From contig NZ_JAJOLP010000001.1 of assembly GCF_021129215.1 (NCBI RefSeq), forward strand, positions 1,984,001-2,048,000: a DNA stretch of 64,000 nucleotides, read 5' to 3'. This stretch comes from Agromyces sp. S2-1-8. GTDB lineage: Bacteria; Actinomycetota; Actinomycetes; Actinomycetales; Microbacteriaceae. The notes beneath the pieces were generated by a model, which did not search any database, was not told where the DNA came from, and was given only the letters and a program-made list of their open reading frames with translations. A program made the translations under genes and the position numbers. Every line of letters begins with the position of its first letter. The first letter of the stretch is position 1. Positions 28,342-36,286 of this stretch are shown here, one piece after another.

Positions 28342-29563
28342 GCGGCGGGCCGGGCGCAAGCGGCGGGTGGATGCCGGCACGACCGCCGGCCTCGTCGCCG
28401 CCCTCCTGATCGGGGTGAACCTGCGCCCCGCGATCACCGGCGTCGCGGCGCTGCTCGACGAGACCCGCCTCGCGTTCGGGCTGACCTCGGCCGACGCGAC
28501 CGTGCTCGCGACCCTGCCCGTCATCGCCTTCGGACTCACCGCCCCCGTCGGCCCCTGGCTCGCCAGACGGGTCGGCGTCGCCCGCGCACTCGCATGGTCG
28601 ATGGCGGCGCTCGCCGCGACGCTCGCGGCTCGGGTCGTCGCGTCGGTGCTCGTGCTGCCCGGCACCTTCGTCGCTGGCGTCGCCATCATGGCCGCGGGCA
28701 CGCTGCTGCCGCAGTTCCTCAAGGAGCTCCGCGCATCGGGACTCTGGGTCGGCCTCAGCAGCATGTCGTTCGGCGTGGGCGCGGCGCTCGGGGCCGGGCT
28801 CGCCGTGCCGGCGTACACGGCGACCGGTTCCGCGCCCGTCGCGCTCGGCATGTGGGCCCTCCTCGCCCTCACGGCGACCGCGGCGACGGCGTTCGCGGTG
28901 CGACGTGGCGCGGGCCGCGGCGGAGCGGTCGAGCGTCCCGGGCTCCGGCTGCCGCCCGGCGGCGGCTGCACGATCGGGCTCGTGACGGCCGTGTTCGGGC
29001 TGCAGGCCCTGCTCTACTTCGCGGTCACGGCGTGGCTCCCGCAGTTCCTCGCCGATCGGGGCGAGTCGCCCGCCGTGCGCGGTGCGCTCCTCGCATGGTT
29101 CAGCATCGCCGGGTTCGTGCCGACCCTCATGACGCCCGTGCTCGCCCGCAGGCCGCGTGTGCTGGCGTGGTTCGGCCCCGGCCTGGGCATCGCCGTCGCG
29201 GTCGGCCTCGGGGCGCTCCACCTCGCCACGAGCGACGGGTTCGTGCTCGTCGTGGGCCTGCTCGGCGCCGTGCAGAGTGCGGCATTCGGGCTCGGCATCA
29301 GCCTCATCGTCGGGATGTCGGCGAACGCCGCATCGGCCGGAGCGATCTCGGCGATCGCACAGGGCGGCGGCTACGCCATCGCCGGGGCGGGATCGCTGCT
29401 CGTCGGCGTCCTGCACGAGACATCCGGCGGCTGGGAGTGGAGCTTCGCATTCATGGCCGTCATCGCCGTCGTCTTCGCGGTCGCGGTCGCCCTCGTGATC
29501 CGCCGCGAACCCGTCGATCTCGTGATCGCCGGGCCGGTGCCTGCCGAGCAGGCCGGTCGCTGA
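28316..29563 (+). CDS. MFS transporter, CynX/NimT family
   Basis: A 415-residue major-facilitator carrier with about 12 hydrophobic segments. The opening LVAALLIGVNLRPAITGVAA and ATVLATLPVIAFGLTAPVG is characteristic of the CynX/NimT (cyanate/2-nitroimidazole) branch. The start at 28316 lies within the upstream deaminase reading frame; a later GTG at 28325 is also possible. Its place in the deaminase operon suggests it imports or exports the amide or nucleobase-like substrate or product. Confidence 0.88.
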   Translation: MASVSSAPERRAGRKRRVDAGTTAGLVAALLIGVNLRPAITGVAALLDETRLAFGLTSADATVLATLPVIAFGLTAPVGPWLARRVGVARALAWSMAALAATLAARVVASVLVLPGTFVAGVAIMAAGTLLPQFLKELRASGLWVGLSSMSFGVGAALGAGLAVPAYTATGSAPVALGMWALLALTATAATAFAVRRGAGRGGAVERPGLRLPPGGGCTIGLVTAVFGLQALLYFAVTAWLPQFLADRGESPAVRGALLAWFSIAGFVPTLMTPVLARRPRVLAWFGPGLGIAVAVGLGALHLATSDGFVLVVGLLGAVQSAAFGLGISLIVGMSANAASAGAISAIAQGGGYAIAGAGSLLVGVLHETSGGWEWSFAFMAVIAVVFAVAVALVIRREPVDLVIAGPVPAEQAGR

Positions 29564-29658
29564 CCGCCCCGGCCCGGCCGGCGCCCTCCCGCACGGCCCC
29601 GGCCGGGGCGATCGGATGCCTCGCGCCGGAAGCCGCGCGGATGGGCCATCATGGAGCG

Positions 29659-30447
29659 GTGACCGACGCCGCCGCATTGCTGCACGCCTACGACGACCAG
29701 CTCCGCACCGACGCCGAGACGGCGCACGCCGTCACGGCCGAGCGGCGCGGGCCGCTTCGACTCGCGATGTTCCCCGGCGGGTACGGCTTCGTGAGCTACC
29801 GCGACCTCGAGGGCGTTCGCGAGGATTCGATGGGCGAGCTCGTGGGCTCGACCCTCGCGCACTTCGCGGCCGACCCGGCGATCACGGCCGTCGAGTGGAA
29901 GACCCGCGGGCACGATCGCGCACCCGGCCTCCTCGATGCCCTCGTCGCGCACGGGTTCGTCGCGGAGGAGCCGGAGTCGATCATGGTCGGCGAGGCCGCT
30001 CTGCTGACGGCCGACGTGCCGCTGCCGGAGGGCGTGGTGCTGCGCCGCGCCGCCGACGAACGGGATGTGCGGGCGATGAGCGCGATGCAGGACGAGGTGT
30101 TCGGCGACCCGGTGTCGGCCGAGCGCGCCGACGACCTGGTGCGGCGGCTCGACGGCGACGACGGCACCGAACTCTGGATCGCCGAGGCCGACGGGCGCAT
30201 CGTCAGCGCCGGACGGCTCCAGCCGGTCGAGGGATCGGACTTCGCCGGCATCTGGGGCGGCGCGACGCGCGAGGAATGGCGCGGGCGCGGCATCTACCGC
30301 GCACTGACCGCGGCGCGGGCGCGCTCCGCGCTGGCGATGGGCAAGCGATACCTCCACAGCGATTCGACCGAGTTCTCGCGCCCGATCCTCGAGCGGTCGG
30401 GCCTCGTGAAGGTCTCGACGACGACGCCGTACGTCTGGCGGGCCTGA
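29659..30447 (+). CDS. GNAT acetyltransferase
   Basis: A 262-residue protein whose second half is a GNAT domain (VLRRAADERDVRAMSAMQDE, then GGATREEWRGRGIYRALTAA with the acetyl-CoA loop RGRGIY, and YLHSDSTEFSRPILERSGLV). The N-terminal 110 residues (LLHAYDDQLRTDAETAH, SYRDLEG) form an extra domain as in other large actinobacterial GNATs. The GTG at 29659 follows GGAGCG; an ATG at 29641 is possible and adds six residues. The substrate is unknown. Confidence 0.83.
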   Translation: MTDAAALLHAYDDQLRTDAETAHAVTAERRGPLRLAMFPGGYGFVSYRDLEGVREDSMGELVGSTLAHFAADPAITAVEWKTRGHDRAPGLLDALVAHGFVAEEPESIMVGEAALLTADVPLPEGVVLRRAADERDVRAMSAMQDEVFGDPVSAERADDLVRRLDGDDGTELWIAEADGRIVSAGRLQPVEGSDFAGIWGGATREEWRGRGIYRALTAARARSALAMGKRYLHSDSTEFSRPILERSGLVKVSTTTPYVWRA

Positions 30448-30502
30448 CGCAGCGCGCGATGCACCGGGTGCGGATGTCGCCCGTCGGTGACAGGATGCCT
30501 CT

Positions 30503-31363
30503 GTGCCCGAGCTTCCCGAAGTGCAGGCGCTCGTCGCCTTCCTCGACGAGCGGCTGACCGGGCGTGCCTTCGCCTCGTTGCGGGTCGCGGCGATCTCGGC
30601 GCTCAAGACGTTCGACCCGCCGCTCTCCGCGCTCGAGGGCGAACGTATCGACGGCGTGCATCGGCACGGCAAGTTCGTCGACGTCGAGACGGGTGGTGCG
30701 CACCTGGTGTTCCATCTCGCGCGTGCCGGCTGGCTGCGCTGGTACGACGAGGTGCCGAAGACCCCGGTGAAGCCGGGCAGGTCGCCGCTCGCGCTGCGCG
30801 TGCGCCTCGACGACGGGGCCGGATTCGACCTGACCGAGGCCGGCACGAAGAAGTCGCTCGCGGTCTACGTCGTGCGCGACGTCGCCGACGTCCCCGGCAT
30901 CGCGCGGCTCGGCCCCGACCCGACCGCCGCCGACTTCACGCTCGACGATTTCGCCGGCATCCTCGCCGGGCGGCGCACGCAGATCAAGGGGCTGCTGCGC
31001 GACCAGTCGGTGTTCGCAGGCATCGGCAACGCCTACTCCGACGAGATCCTGCACGCCGCGAAGCTCTCGCCCTACCTGCTCGCGGCGAAGCTCACCCCCG
31101 AGCAGACCGAGGTGCTCTACCGGGCGATGCGCGACACCCTCGCCGAGGCGGCGGCCGTGGCATCCGGTCGCCCTCCGGCGGAGCTGAAAGACGCGAAGCG
31201 CCGCGCCATGCGCGTGCACGGCCGCACCGGCGAGACGTGCGAGGTGTGCGGCGACACGATCCGGCAGGTGATCTTCGCCGACTCGACCTTCCAGTACTGT
31301 CCGACCTGCCAGACGGGCGGCAAGCCGCTGGCCGACCGGGTGCTGTCGCGGCTCGTGAAGTAG
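30503..31363 (+). CDS. Fpg/Nei-family DNA glycosylase (copy 2)
   Basis: A 286-residue glycosylase starting MPELPEVQALVAFLDERL, the textbook N-terminus with catalytic Pro2 and Glu3. The H2TH region is QSVFAGIGNAYSDEILHAAK, and the zinc finger CEVC/CPTCQTGG has its Cys at 246, 249, 266 and 269, the same positions as copy 1 at 24072. It repairs oxidised bases by glycosylase and AP-lyase action. The GTG start at 30503 is fixed by the need for Pro2. Confidence 0.93.
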   Translation: MPELPEVQALVAFLDERLTGRAFASLRVAAISALKTFDPPLSALEGERIDGVHRHGKFVDVETGGAHLVFHLARAGWLRWYDEVPKTPVKPGRSPLALRVRLDDGAGFDLTEAGTKKSLAVYVVRDVADVPGIARLGPDPTAADFTLDDFAGILAGRRTQIKGLLRDQSVFAGIGNAYSDEILHAAKLSPYLLAAKLTPEQTEVLYRAMRDTLAEAAAVASGRPPAELKDAKRRAMRVHGRTGETCEVCGDTIRQVIFADSTFQYCPTCQTGGKPLADRVLSRLVK

Positions 31364-31417
31364 CGCCCCGCTTGCCGCGGGTGGCACACCGTCGGTGCGG
31401 GATGGTAGGCAGGGGTG

Positions 31418-32020
31418 ATGACGACTTCCGACGTGGCCTGGCCACGACCTGCCGGCCCGCTCGAGCTCCGGCTGCCGACCCGCGAACTCGTCGAGCAGGT
31501 CCTCGTGTGGCGCAACCGCCCCGAGGTGACCCGGTGGCTGCTGCGCACCGAGGTCGAGCCCGAGGCGTTCACGAAGACCTGGCTCGACGGCATCGACGAC
31601 CCGCTCGACCACTCGGCGATCGCGGTGCTCGACGGCGAGGTCGTCGGCACCGGATCCCTCTGGATCACCGATGCGATGGGGCAGACCCACGGAGACCCGG
31701 CCGAGTACGTGCGCGCCGAGGCGGGCATCGGCTACGGGGTGGCCCCGCACCACGCAGGTCGCGGGTTCGCGACCGAGATCGCCCGCGCGCTCATCGACCT
31801 CGCCGTCGACGAGCTCGGCGCGCACCGCGTGACCGCCGGCTGCTACGCCGACAACATCGCCTCATGGAAGGTCATGGAGCGGCTCGGCATGCGGCGCGAG
31901 CAGCACGGCGTGCGCGACTCGTGGCACGCCGAGCTCGGGTGGATCGACGGGTACACCTACGCCATCCTCGCCGACGAGTGGCGCGAGCGGCGGGTCGCCG
32001 AGCGGACCGCGGCGAACTGA
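31418..32020 (+). CDS. GNAT acetyltransferase, RimJ/RimL type
   Basis: A 200-residue acetyltransferase: LELRLPTRELVEQVLVWRNR at the start, GIGYGVAPHHAGRGFATEIA as the acetyl-CoA motif, and NIASWKVMERLGMRREQHGV at the C-terminal motif. The start may be GTG at 31415 or ATG at 31418. It lies 24 bases upstream of a deazaflavin-reductase gene. Confidence 0.88.
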   Translation: MTTSDVAWPRPAGPLELRLPTRELVEQVLVWRNRPEVTRWLLRTEVEPEAFTKTWLDGIDDPLDHSAIAVLDGEVVGTGSLWITDAMGQTHGDPAEYVRAEAGIGYGVAPHHAGRGFATEIARALIDLAVDELGAHRVTAGCYADNIASWKVMERLGMRREQHGVRDSWHAELGWIDGYTYAILADEWRERRVAERTAAN

Positions 32021-32043
32021 GCGCGGCGAACGAGAGGAGCGCG

Positions 32044-32490
32044 GTGGATCTCGGCGCGAAGATCCTGACGACCCGGTGGGCGGTCCGACTCCCGATCCCG
32101 ATGTTCACGGCCGGGTTCGGCTTCCTGTTCTTCGGGCGGCTGCTCATGCTCGAGCATCGCGGACGGGTGAGCGGCGAACGCCGGTACGTCGTCGTCGAAG
32201 CGGCACGGCACGAGTCGCGCGATCGCATCGTCGTCGCCTCGGGGTTCGGGCCGACCGCGCACTGGTACCGGAACCTCGAGGCCGAACCCAGGTGCGGCGT
32301 CAGTGTGGGCTGGCGCCGTCGGGTCCCCGCGCGCGCCGAGCTGCTCGACGCCGTCGAGAGCCGTGCCCTGCTCGACCGCTACGCGCGTGAACGCCCGAAG
32401 ACGTGGGCGATGCTGCAGCGCTCGATCGTCGATGCGACCGGCGAAGCCGACCCCGAGATCCCGATGGTCAGGCTGCACCTCGAGCCGTGA
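32044..32490 (+). CDS. Deazaflavin-dependent nitroreductase-family protein
   Basis: A 148-residue split-barrel protein: FFGRLLMLEHRGRVSGERRY is the signature of the F420-binding nitroreductase family (PF04075), followed by VVASGFGPTAHWYRNLEAEP. Members use the deazaflavin F420 in actinobacteria to reduce quinones or nitro compounds. The GTG at 32044 has GAGAGGAG upstream. Its end overlaps by 23 bases the 3' end of the convergent anthranilate-synthase gene. Confidence 0.85.
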   Translation: MDLGAKILTTRWAVRLPIPMFTAGFGFLFFGRLLMLEHRGRVSGERRYVVVEAARHESRDRIVVASGFGPTAHWYRNLEAEPRCGVSVGWRRRVPARAELLDAVESRALLDRYARERPKTWAMLQRSIVDATGEADPEIPMVRLHLEP

Positions 32491-34372
32491 CATCCGCGCG
32501 GCTGACCGCCGCCGGCCTCGCACCGGCATCGAGCACCCCGTCGACGAGGCGCTCGAGCACGGCGAGCCCGTCGATCGAGAGCACCGACTCGAGGTGCCCC
32601 TGCACCGATGCGACGCCGGCGCCGTTGAGGCCGTGCACGGCGCCGGTGTGCGGGTCTGCGGCGATCTCGAGCCCGTGTCGCGGGGTGCGGTCGAGCCCCG
32701 CATCGTACGCCGTGAACGTGTTGTAGTACCCGATCGTCGCGGTCTCGCCGAAGAGCGCGACCTCGCGCTGCAGGCCCTGTTGCGGTGCGGCCAGCGGTGC
32801 GACGGCGAGACCCGAGAGACGGGCGAGCACCTGGTGGCTGAGGCAGACGGCGAGCATCGGGCGCCGCTGGCCGAGCCGTGCGGCGATGAGCTCGTGCAGC
32901 CGGAACAGGCGCGCGTCGCCGGCGTCGCGCGGGTCGCCCGGGCCGGGGCCGAACACGACGAGATCCTCGGCGGCGTCGAGCGGGGCCTCGTGCCACGGCA
33001 CGATCCGGGACGCGACGCCGAGGTGGTGCAGCTGGTGCGCGAGCATCGTCGTGAAGTCGTCGCCCGCGTCGACCACGAGCGCCGACACGCCGCGCGGGGG
33101 AGCGGCGGGTTGGGGCGCGATCCAGAAGGGCGCGAGGTGCGCGTTGCGCTCGGCGAGCGCGACCGGGTCGGAGGCCGAGGCGTCGCCCGTGGTGTCGGCG
33201 ACGGCGGATCCGCCTCGTGCGTCGTCCTGCCGCGGGATGGCACCGAGCGCCGTGAGCATCCCGGCCGCCTTCGCGTGGGTCTCGGCCACCTCGCCGGCGG
33301 GGTCGGAGTGACGGACGAGCGTCGCGCCGACGGGCACGCGCACGCTGCCGTCGCCGTCGAGGTAGGCGGTGCGGATGAGGATCGGCGCGTCGAGGTCGTA
33401 GCTCGACGCCGTCGGCGTGAACCGCGCGAGCACGCCCGCGTAGTAGCCGCGCGGCGTGGTCTCGTGGCGGGCGATCACGGTGCAGGCGTTGCCCATCGGC
33501 GAGCCAGTCACGGTCGGCGCGAACATCGTGCGGCGCAGCACCTCGCGGGGGTCGAGGGTGCTCCGGCCCTCGAGCACGTACTCGGTGTGCGTGAGGCGGG
33601 ACATGCGCTTGAGGAACGGCCCGCGGATGCGACCTCCGTCGGGGCAGACGGCGCTCATCATCTTGAGTTCCTCGTCGACGACCATCACGAGCTCCTCGCG
33701 CTCCTTGACGTCGGCGAGGAAGGCCTCGAGGGCGTCGTTCGACGGCGGGCCGTCGAGGTGGCGGAACGTGCCGGAGATCGGGTTCATGGTGACGACGCCG
33801 CCGACGCTCGAGACATGGCGCTCGGGGGTCGCGCCGACCGCCGAGAGGCCGGGGGTGTGCACCGCGAACGTCCAGTACGCGCCCGCCTCGTGCTCGAGGA
33901 GTGCGCGCAGCCAGCCCAGCACGGCGGTGGCGGGCCGTTCGGCGGTCGAGCCGGCGAACTCGCGGCGGATCACGAAGTTCGCGCCTTCGCCCTGCCCGAT
34001 CTCGCGCTCGATCACGCGCCGAACGATCGCGGCGTACTCGTCGTCGGCGACGTCGACGCGGAGGTCGTCGACGACGACCGGATGGCGCGGCAGCAGCCCG
34101 GTCGCGGCGTCGACCGCGACCTGCTCGCGTTCGCGCACGACGAGGCATCGGAGCGGAGCGCCGTCGTCGTGCGCGGCGAAACCGCGCTCGCGCACCTGCC
34201 GGAACGGCACGAGCGCGAGCACCTCGGCGCCGTCGAGCGGGATGTCGGCGAGGTGCTCGACGTCGAGCACGTCGCCGACGAGCACATCGAGCGTCGCCTC
34301 GCGTTCGCGGCGGATGACGGCGAACGCGGGCGGCGTGCTCGCGGCGAGCAGGGCGGTGAGGAGCTTCGTCAT
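32468..34372 (-). CDS. Fused anthranilate synthase, TrpEG/PhzE type
   Basis: A 634-residue fusion. The N-terminal chorismate-utilising domain has ERHVSSVGGVVTMNPISGTF, then HLDGPPSN, a KEREELVMVVDEELKMM helix and GRIRGPFLKRMSRLTHTEYV. The C-terminal class I glutamine amidotransferase domain has FGPGPGDPRD, nucleophile Cys in VCLSHQVLA (near 508) and the His/Glu pair in QGHLES. The product is anthranilate, or 2-amino-2-deoxyisochorismate if it is truly PhzE-like. A Trp-Trp leader peptide and an attenuator hairpin directly upstream argue for anthranilate and tryptophan synthesis. The ATG at 34372 is chosen; a long open frame to the left is spurious. Confidence 0.88.
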   Translation of the reverse strand: MTKLLTALLAASTPPAFAVIRREREATLDVLVGDVLDVEHLADIPLDGAEVLALVPFRQVRERGFAAHDDGAPLRCLVVREREQVAVDAATGLLPRHPVVVDDLRVDVADDEYAAIVRRVIEREIGQGEGANFVIRREFAGSTAERPATAVLGWLRALLEHEAGAYWTFAVHTPGLSAVGATPERHVSSVGGVVTMNPISGTFRHLDGPPSNDALEAFLADVKEREELVMVVDEELKMMSAVCPDGGRIRGPFLKRMSRLTHTEYVLEGRSTLDPREVLRRTMFAPTVTGSPMGNACTVIARHETTPRGYYAGVLARFTPTASSYDLDAPILIRTAYLDGDGSVRVPVGATLVRHSDPAGEVAETHAKAAGMLTALGAIPRQDDARGGSAVADTTGDASASDPVALAERNAHLAPFWIAPQPAAPPRGVSALVVDAGDDFTTMLAHQLHHLGVASRIVPWHEAPLDAAEDLVVFGPGPGDPRDAGDARLFRLHELIAARLGQRRPMLAVCLSHQVLARLSGLAVAPLAAPQQGLQREVALFGETATIGYYNTFTAYDAGLDRTPRHGLEIAADPHTGAVHGLNGAGVASVQGHLESVLSIDGLAVLERLVDGVLDAGARPAAVSRADVTARGAA

Positions 34373-34418
34373 GGTGTCTCCGGGTCGGGCCCTCGGATGG
34401 ACCCTCCGCAGAAACGGA

Positions 34419-34440
34419 ACGACCGCCCTCGGGCGGTCGT
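34419..34440 (-). terminator. Attenuator terminator hairpin of the fused anthranilate synthase gene
   Basis: Perfect 10-bp arms ACGACCGCCC / GGGCGGTCGT surround a 2-base loop, 24 bases after the leader-peptide stop and 46 bases before the structural gene. On the minus strand it is followed by TTCCGTTT, a weak U-rich tract. It is the expected position of a ribosome-controlled attenuator. A second hairpin (CCGCCT / AGGCGG) overlaps the leader's stop codon and could be the alternative structure. Confidence 0.7.
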
Positions 34441-34464
34441 GAGTCGTCGGAACGCGCAGGCCGC

Positions 34465-34503
34465 CTAGGAGGCGGGCCACCAGTTGCGGTTCGACGCGGT
34501 CAT
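34465..34503 (-). CDS. Tryptophan leader peptide (attenuator)
   Basis: A 12-residue leader peptide, MTASNRNWWPAS, whose adjacent Trp codons 8 and 9 (TGGTGG) should stall a ribosome when tryptophan-charged tRNA is scarce. A further in-frame ATG at 34515 would give a 16-residue peptide. From memory, the Streptomyces trpE leaders contain the like-spaced NWWW motif. It precedes the hairpin at 34419-34440 and the fused anthranilate synthase gene. Confidence 0.75.
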   Translation of the reverse strand: MTASNRNWWPAS

Positions 34504-34542
34504 GTCGAGCACCATACGGCATGACGCGAGGGTGCGCCACCC

Positions 34543-34549
34543 GTATTAC
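34543..34549. promoter_or_regulatory. Candidate bidirectional -10 element
   Basis: The same seven bases read TATTAC on the plus strand and TAATAC on the minus strand. The plus reading ends 9 bases before the ATG at 34559 with no Shine-Dalgarno between (leaderless), and the minus reading lies 28 bases upstream of the leader-peptide ATG at 34515. No clear -35 elements are visible, so this is suggestive only. Confidence 0.4.
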
Positions 34550-34558
34550 GCTTCGGGA

Positions 34559-35386
34559 ATGCCCGCCGATCCGGATCCCATGCTCGTCGCCCGCCTCCGC
34601 GCGGCCGGCTGCGTCTTCGCCGAGGCGGAGGCCGAGCTGCTGGCGGCCGCCACCGACGACGACGTCGAGCTCGAGGCGCTCGTCGTCCGCCGAGTCGCCG
34701 GAGAGCCGCTCGAGGTCGTGCTCGGCTGGGCCGAGTTCGCCGGGCTCCGGCTCGCCGTCGAACCCGGCGTGTTCGTGCCGCGGCATCGCACCGAGCTGCT
34801 CGCCGCAGAGGCCGCCGGGATCGCGCGCGAGGCGACGAGGTCGCACGGACGCCCCGCGATCGTCGTCGACCTCTGCTGCGGAGCGGGCGCCATCGGGGCC
34901 GTCGTGGCCGCGACGGCGGCGCAGGTCGACCTGTACGCCGCCGACCTCGACCCGGTCGCGGTGCGCGCGGCCCGACGCAACCTCGAGCCGCGCGGCGGGC
35001 GCGTGTTCGAGGGAGATCTCTACGACGCCCTGCCCACCGGGGTCGCGGGCCGCATCGACGTGCTCGCGGTCAACGCCCCGTACGTGCCCACCGACGAGAT
35101 CGCGCTCATGCCGCCCGAGGCCCGCGAGCACGAGGCGGTGGTCGCGCTCGACGGCGGGCGGGACGGGCTCGACGTGCATCGCCGGGTCGTGGCATCCGCG
35201 CGCGAGTGGCTCGCGCCGGGCGGGAGCCTGCTCATCGAGACGAGCGAGTGGCAGTCCGACACGGCGGCCGAGCTCATGCGCGCCGGGGGCCTCGAACCGC
35301 GATCGGTGCGGGCCGACGACACGGACGAGGACGACACGGTCGTGGTCGTCGGCCGCCGCCCGCGGGCGACCGACCCGCGAGGCTGA
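34559..35386 (+). CDS. PrmC/HemK-like protein-(glutamine-N5) methyltransferase
   Basis: A 275-residue class I methyltransferase of the TIGR03704 (PrmC-related) type. SAM motif I is VVDLCCGAGAIGAVVA (about residues 102-117), and the substrate-amide motif is NAPY (172-175), where release-factor PrmC has NPPY. The N-terminal helical part (GEPLEVVLGWAEFAGLRLAV) resembles PrmC's. The substrate is not the release factors by homology alone. The ATG at 34559 is preferred over 34484, which would run through the trp leader. A possible -10 (TATTAC) lies 9 bases upstream. Confidence 0.85.
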   Translation: MPADPDPMLVARLRAAGCVFAEAEAELLAAATDDDVELEALVVRRVAGEPLEVVLGWAEFAGLRLAVEPGVFVPRHRTELLAAEAAGIAREATRSHGRPAIVVDLCCGAGAIGAVVAATAAQVDLYAADLDPVAVRAARRNLEPRGGRVFEGDLYDALPTGVAGRIDVLAVNAPYVPTDEIALMPPEAREHEAVVALDGGRDGLDVHRRVVASAREWLAPGGSLLIETSEWQSDTAAELMRAGGLEPRSVRADDTDEDDTVVVVGRRPRATDPRG

Positions 35387-35399
35387 CCACGCCGCGCGG

Positions 35400-36068
35400 T
35401 CATGGTCGCCGGCGTTCGGCGAGCAGGCGCGCGACCTCGTCGTCGCCGGTCTGGGCGAAGTCGAGGTAGTGCATGCCGACCGCCATGAATCCCGGCGGTG
35501 CCGCGAGGCACACGACCTCGTCGACCTCGGGCGAGGCCTCGAGCGCCGCGAGGCTGTCGGGCGCGGCGACCGGCACGGCGACGACGACCCGGGCGGCGCC
35601 GCGGGCACGGGCCACGCGACAGGCGACGCGCATCGTCGCGCCGGTGGCGACGCCGTCGTCGACGACGATCGCGGCGCGCCCCGCGAGCGGCACCGGCGAC
35701 GCACCGCCGCGGAAGCGCGCCACCCGTGCGTCGAGCTCGGCCCGTTCGCGCTGGAGCACGGCGTCGAATCGCGCACGGTCGACGCGCGCCGACGCGATGA
35801 CGTCGTCGTTGCGCACGAGTGCGCCCTCCTCGCCGATCGCGCCCATCGCGAGTTCGGGCTGTCCCGGCGTGCCGAGCTTGCGCACGACGAGCACGTCGAG
35901 GGGGGCGCCGAGCGCGTCGGCGACGGGTGCGGCGACCGGCACGCCTCCGCGCGGCAGCCCGAGCACGACCGGGTCGTGCAGCGCCGCTGACGCCTGGGAG
36001 CGCGACCGTTCGAGGAGCCGGGCGGCGAGTCGCCCGCCCGCCTCGACGCGGTTCGCGAAATGCTCCAT
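35400..36068 (-). CDS. Phosphoribosyltransferase-family protein
   Basis: A 222-residue type I PRTase-like protein. The PRPP loop is AIVVDDGVATGATM (about 134-147), and the start NRVEAGGRLAARLLE with LGLPRGGVPVAAPVADALGA is typical of the phosphoribosyltransferase (Pribosyltran) proteins found near dienelactone-type hydrolases in many bacteria. The purine or pyrimidine substrate is not known. It ends 14 bases after the stop of the convergent methyltransferase. Confidence 0.85.
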   Translation of the reverse strand: MEHFANRVEAGGRLAARLLERSRSQASAALHDPVVLGLPRGGVPVAAPVADALGAPLDVLVVRKLGTPGQPELAMGAIGEEGALVRNDDVIASARVDRARFDAVLQRERAELDARVARFRGGASPVPLAGRAAIVVDDGVATGATMRVACRVARARGAARVVVAVPVAAPDSLAALEASPEVDEVVCLAAPPGFMAVGMHYLDFAQTGDDEVARLLAERRRP

Positions 36069-36286
36069 GAGAACGGCCAGGATGCCTCGTGGGTGGCTGC
36101 ACTCTCCTGATTAGCCCGACGCGGCAGTAGCGTCAACCCCTTGCCCGGCGCCGTGAAAGCCGAGGGGACTTCGTGTTCAGGGGCTCGTCGCCTACACTGG
36201 TGCAAATCCTTCCCCCGGGCTCCCCGGTTCGGGGCGAACCCGTTCAAGGATTCGGCGGGCCCCCAACCCCGTCACTTGGAGAACCC

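Noticed and set aside
34484..34558. Longer N-terminus for the PrmC-like methyltransferase
   Set aside because: The added 25 residues overlap the trp leader on the other strand and resemble no family member.
34373..36247. Upstream extension of the anthranilate synthase frame
   Set aside because: It is antisense to the methyltransferase gene and runs over the trp leader and attenuator.
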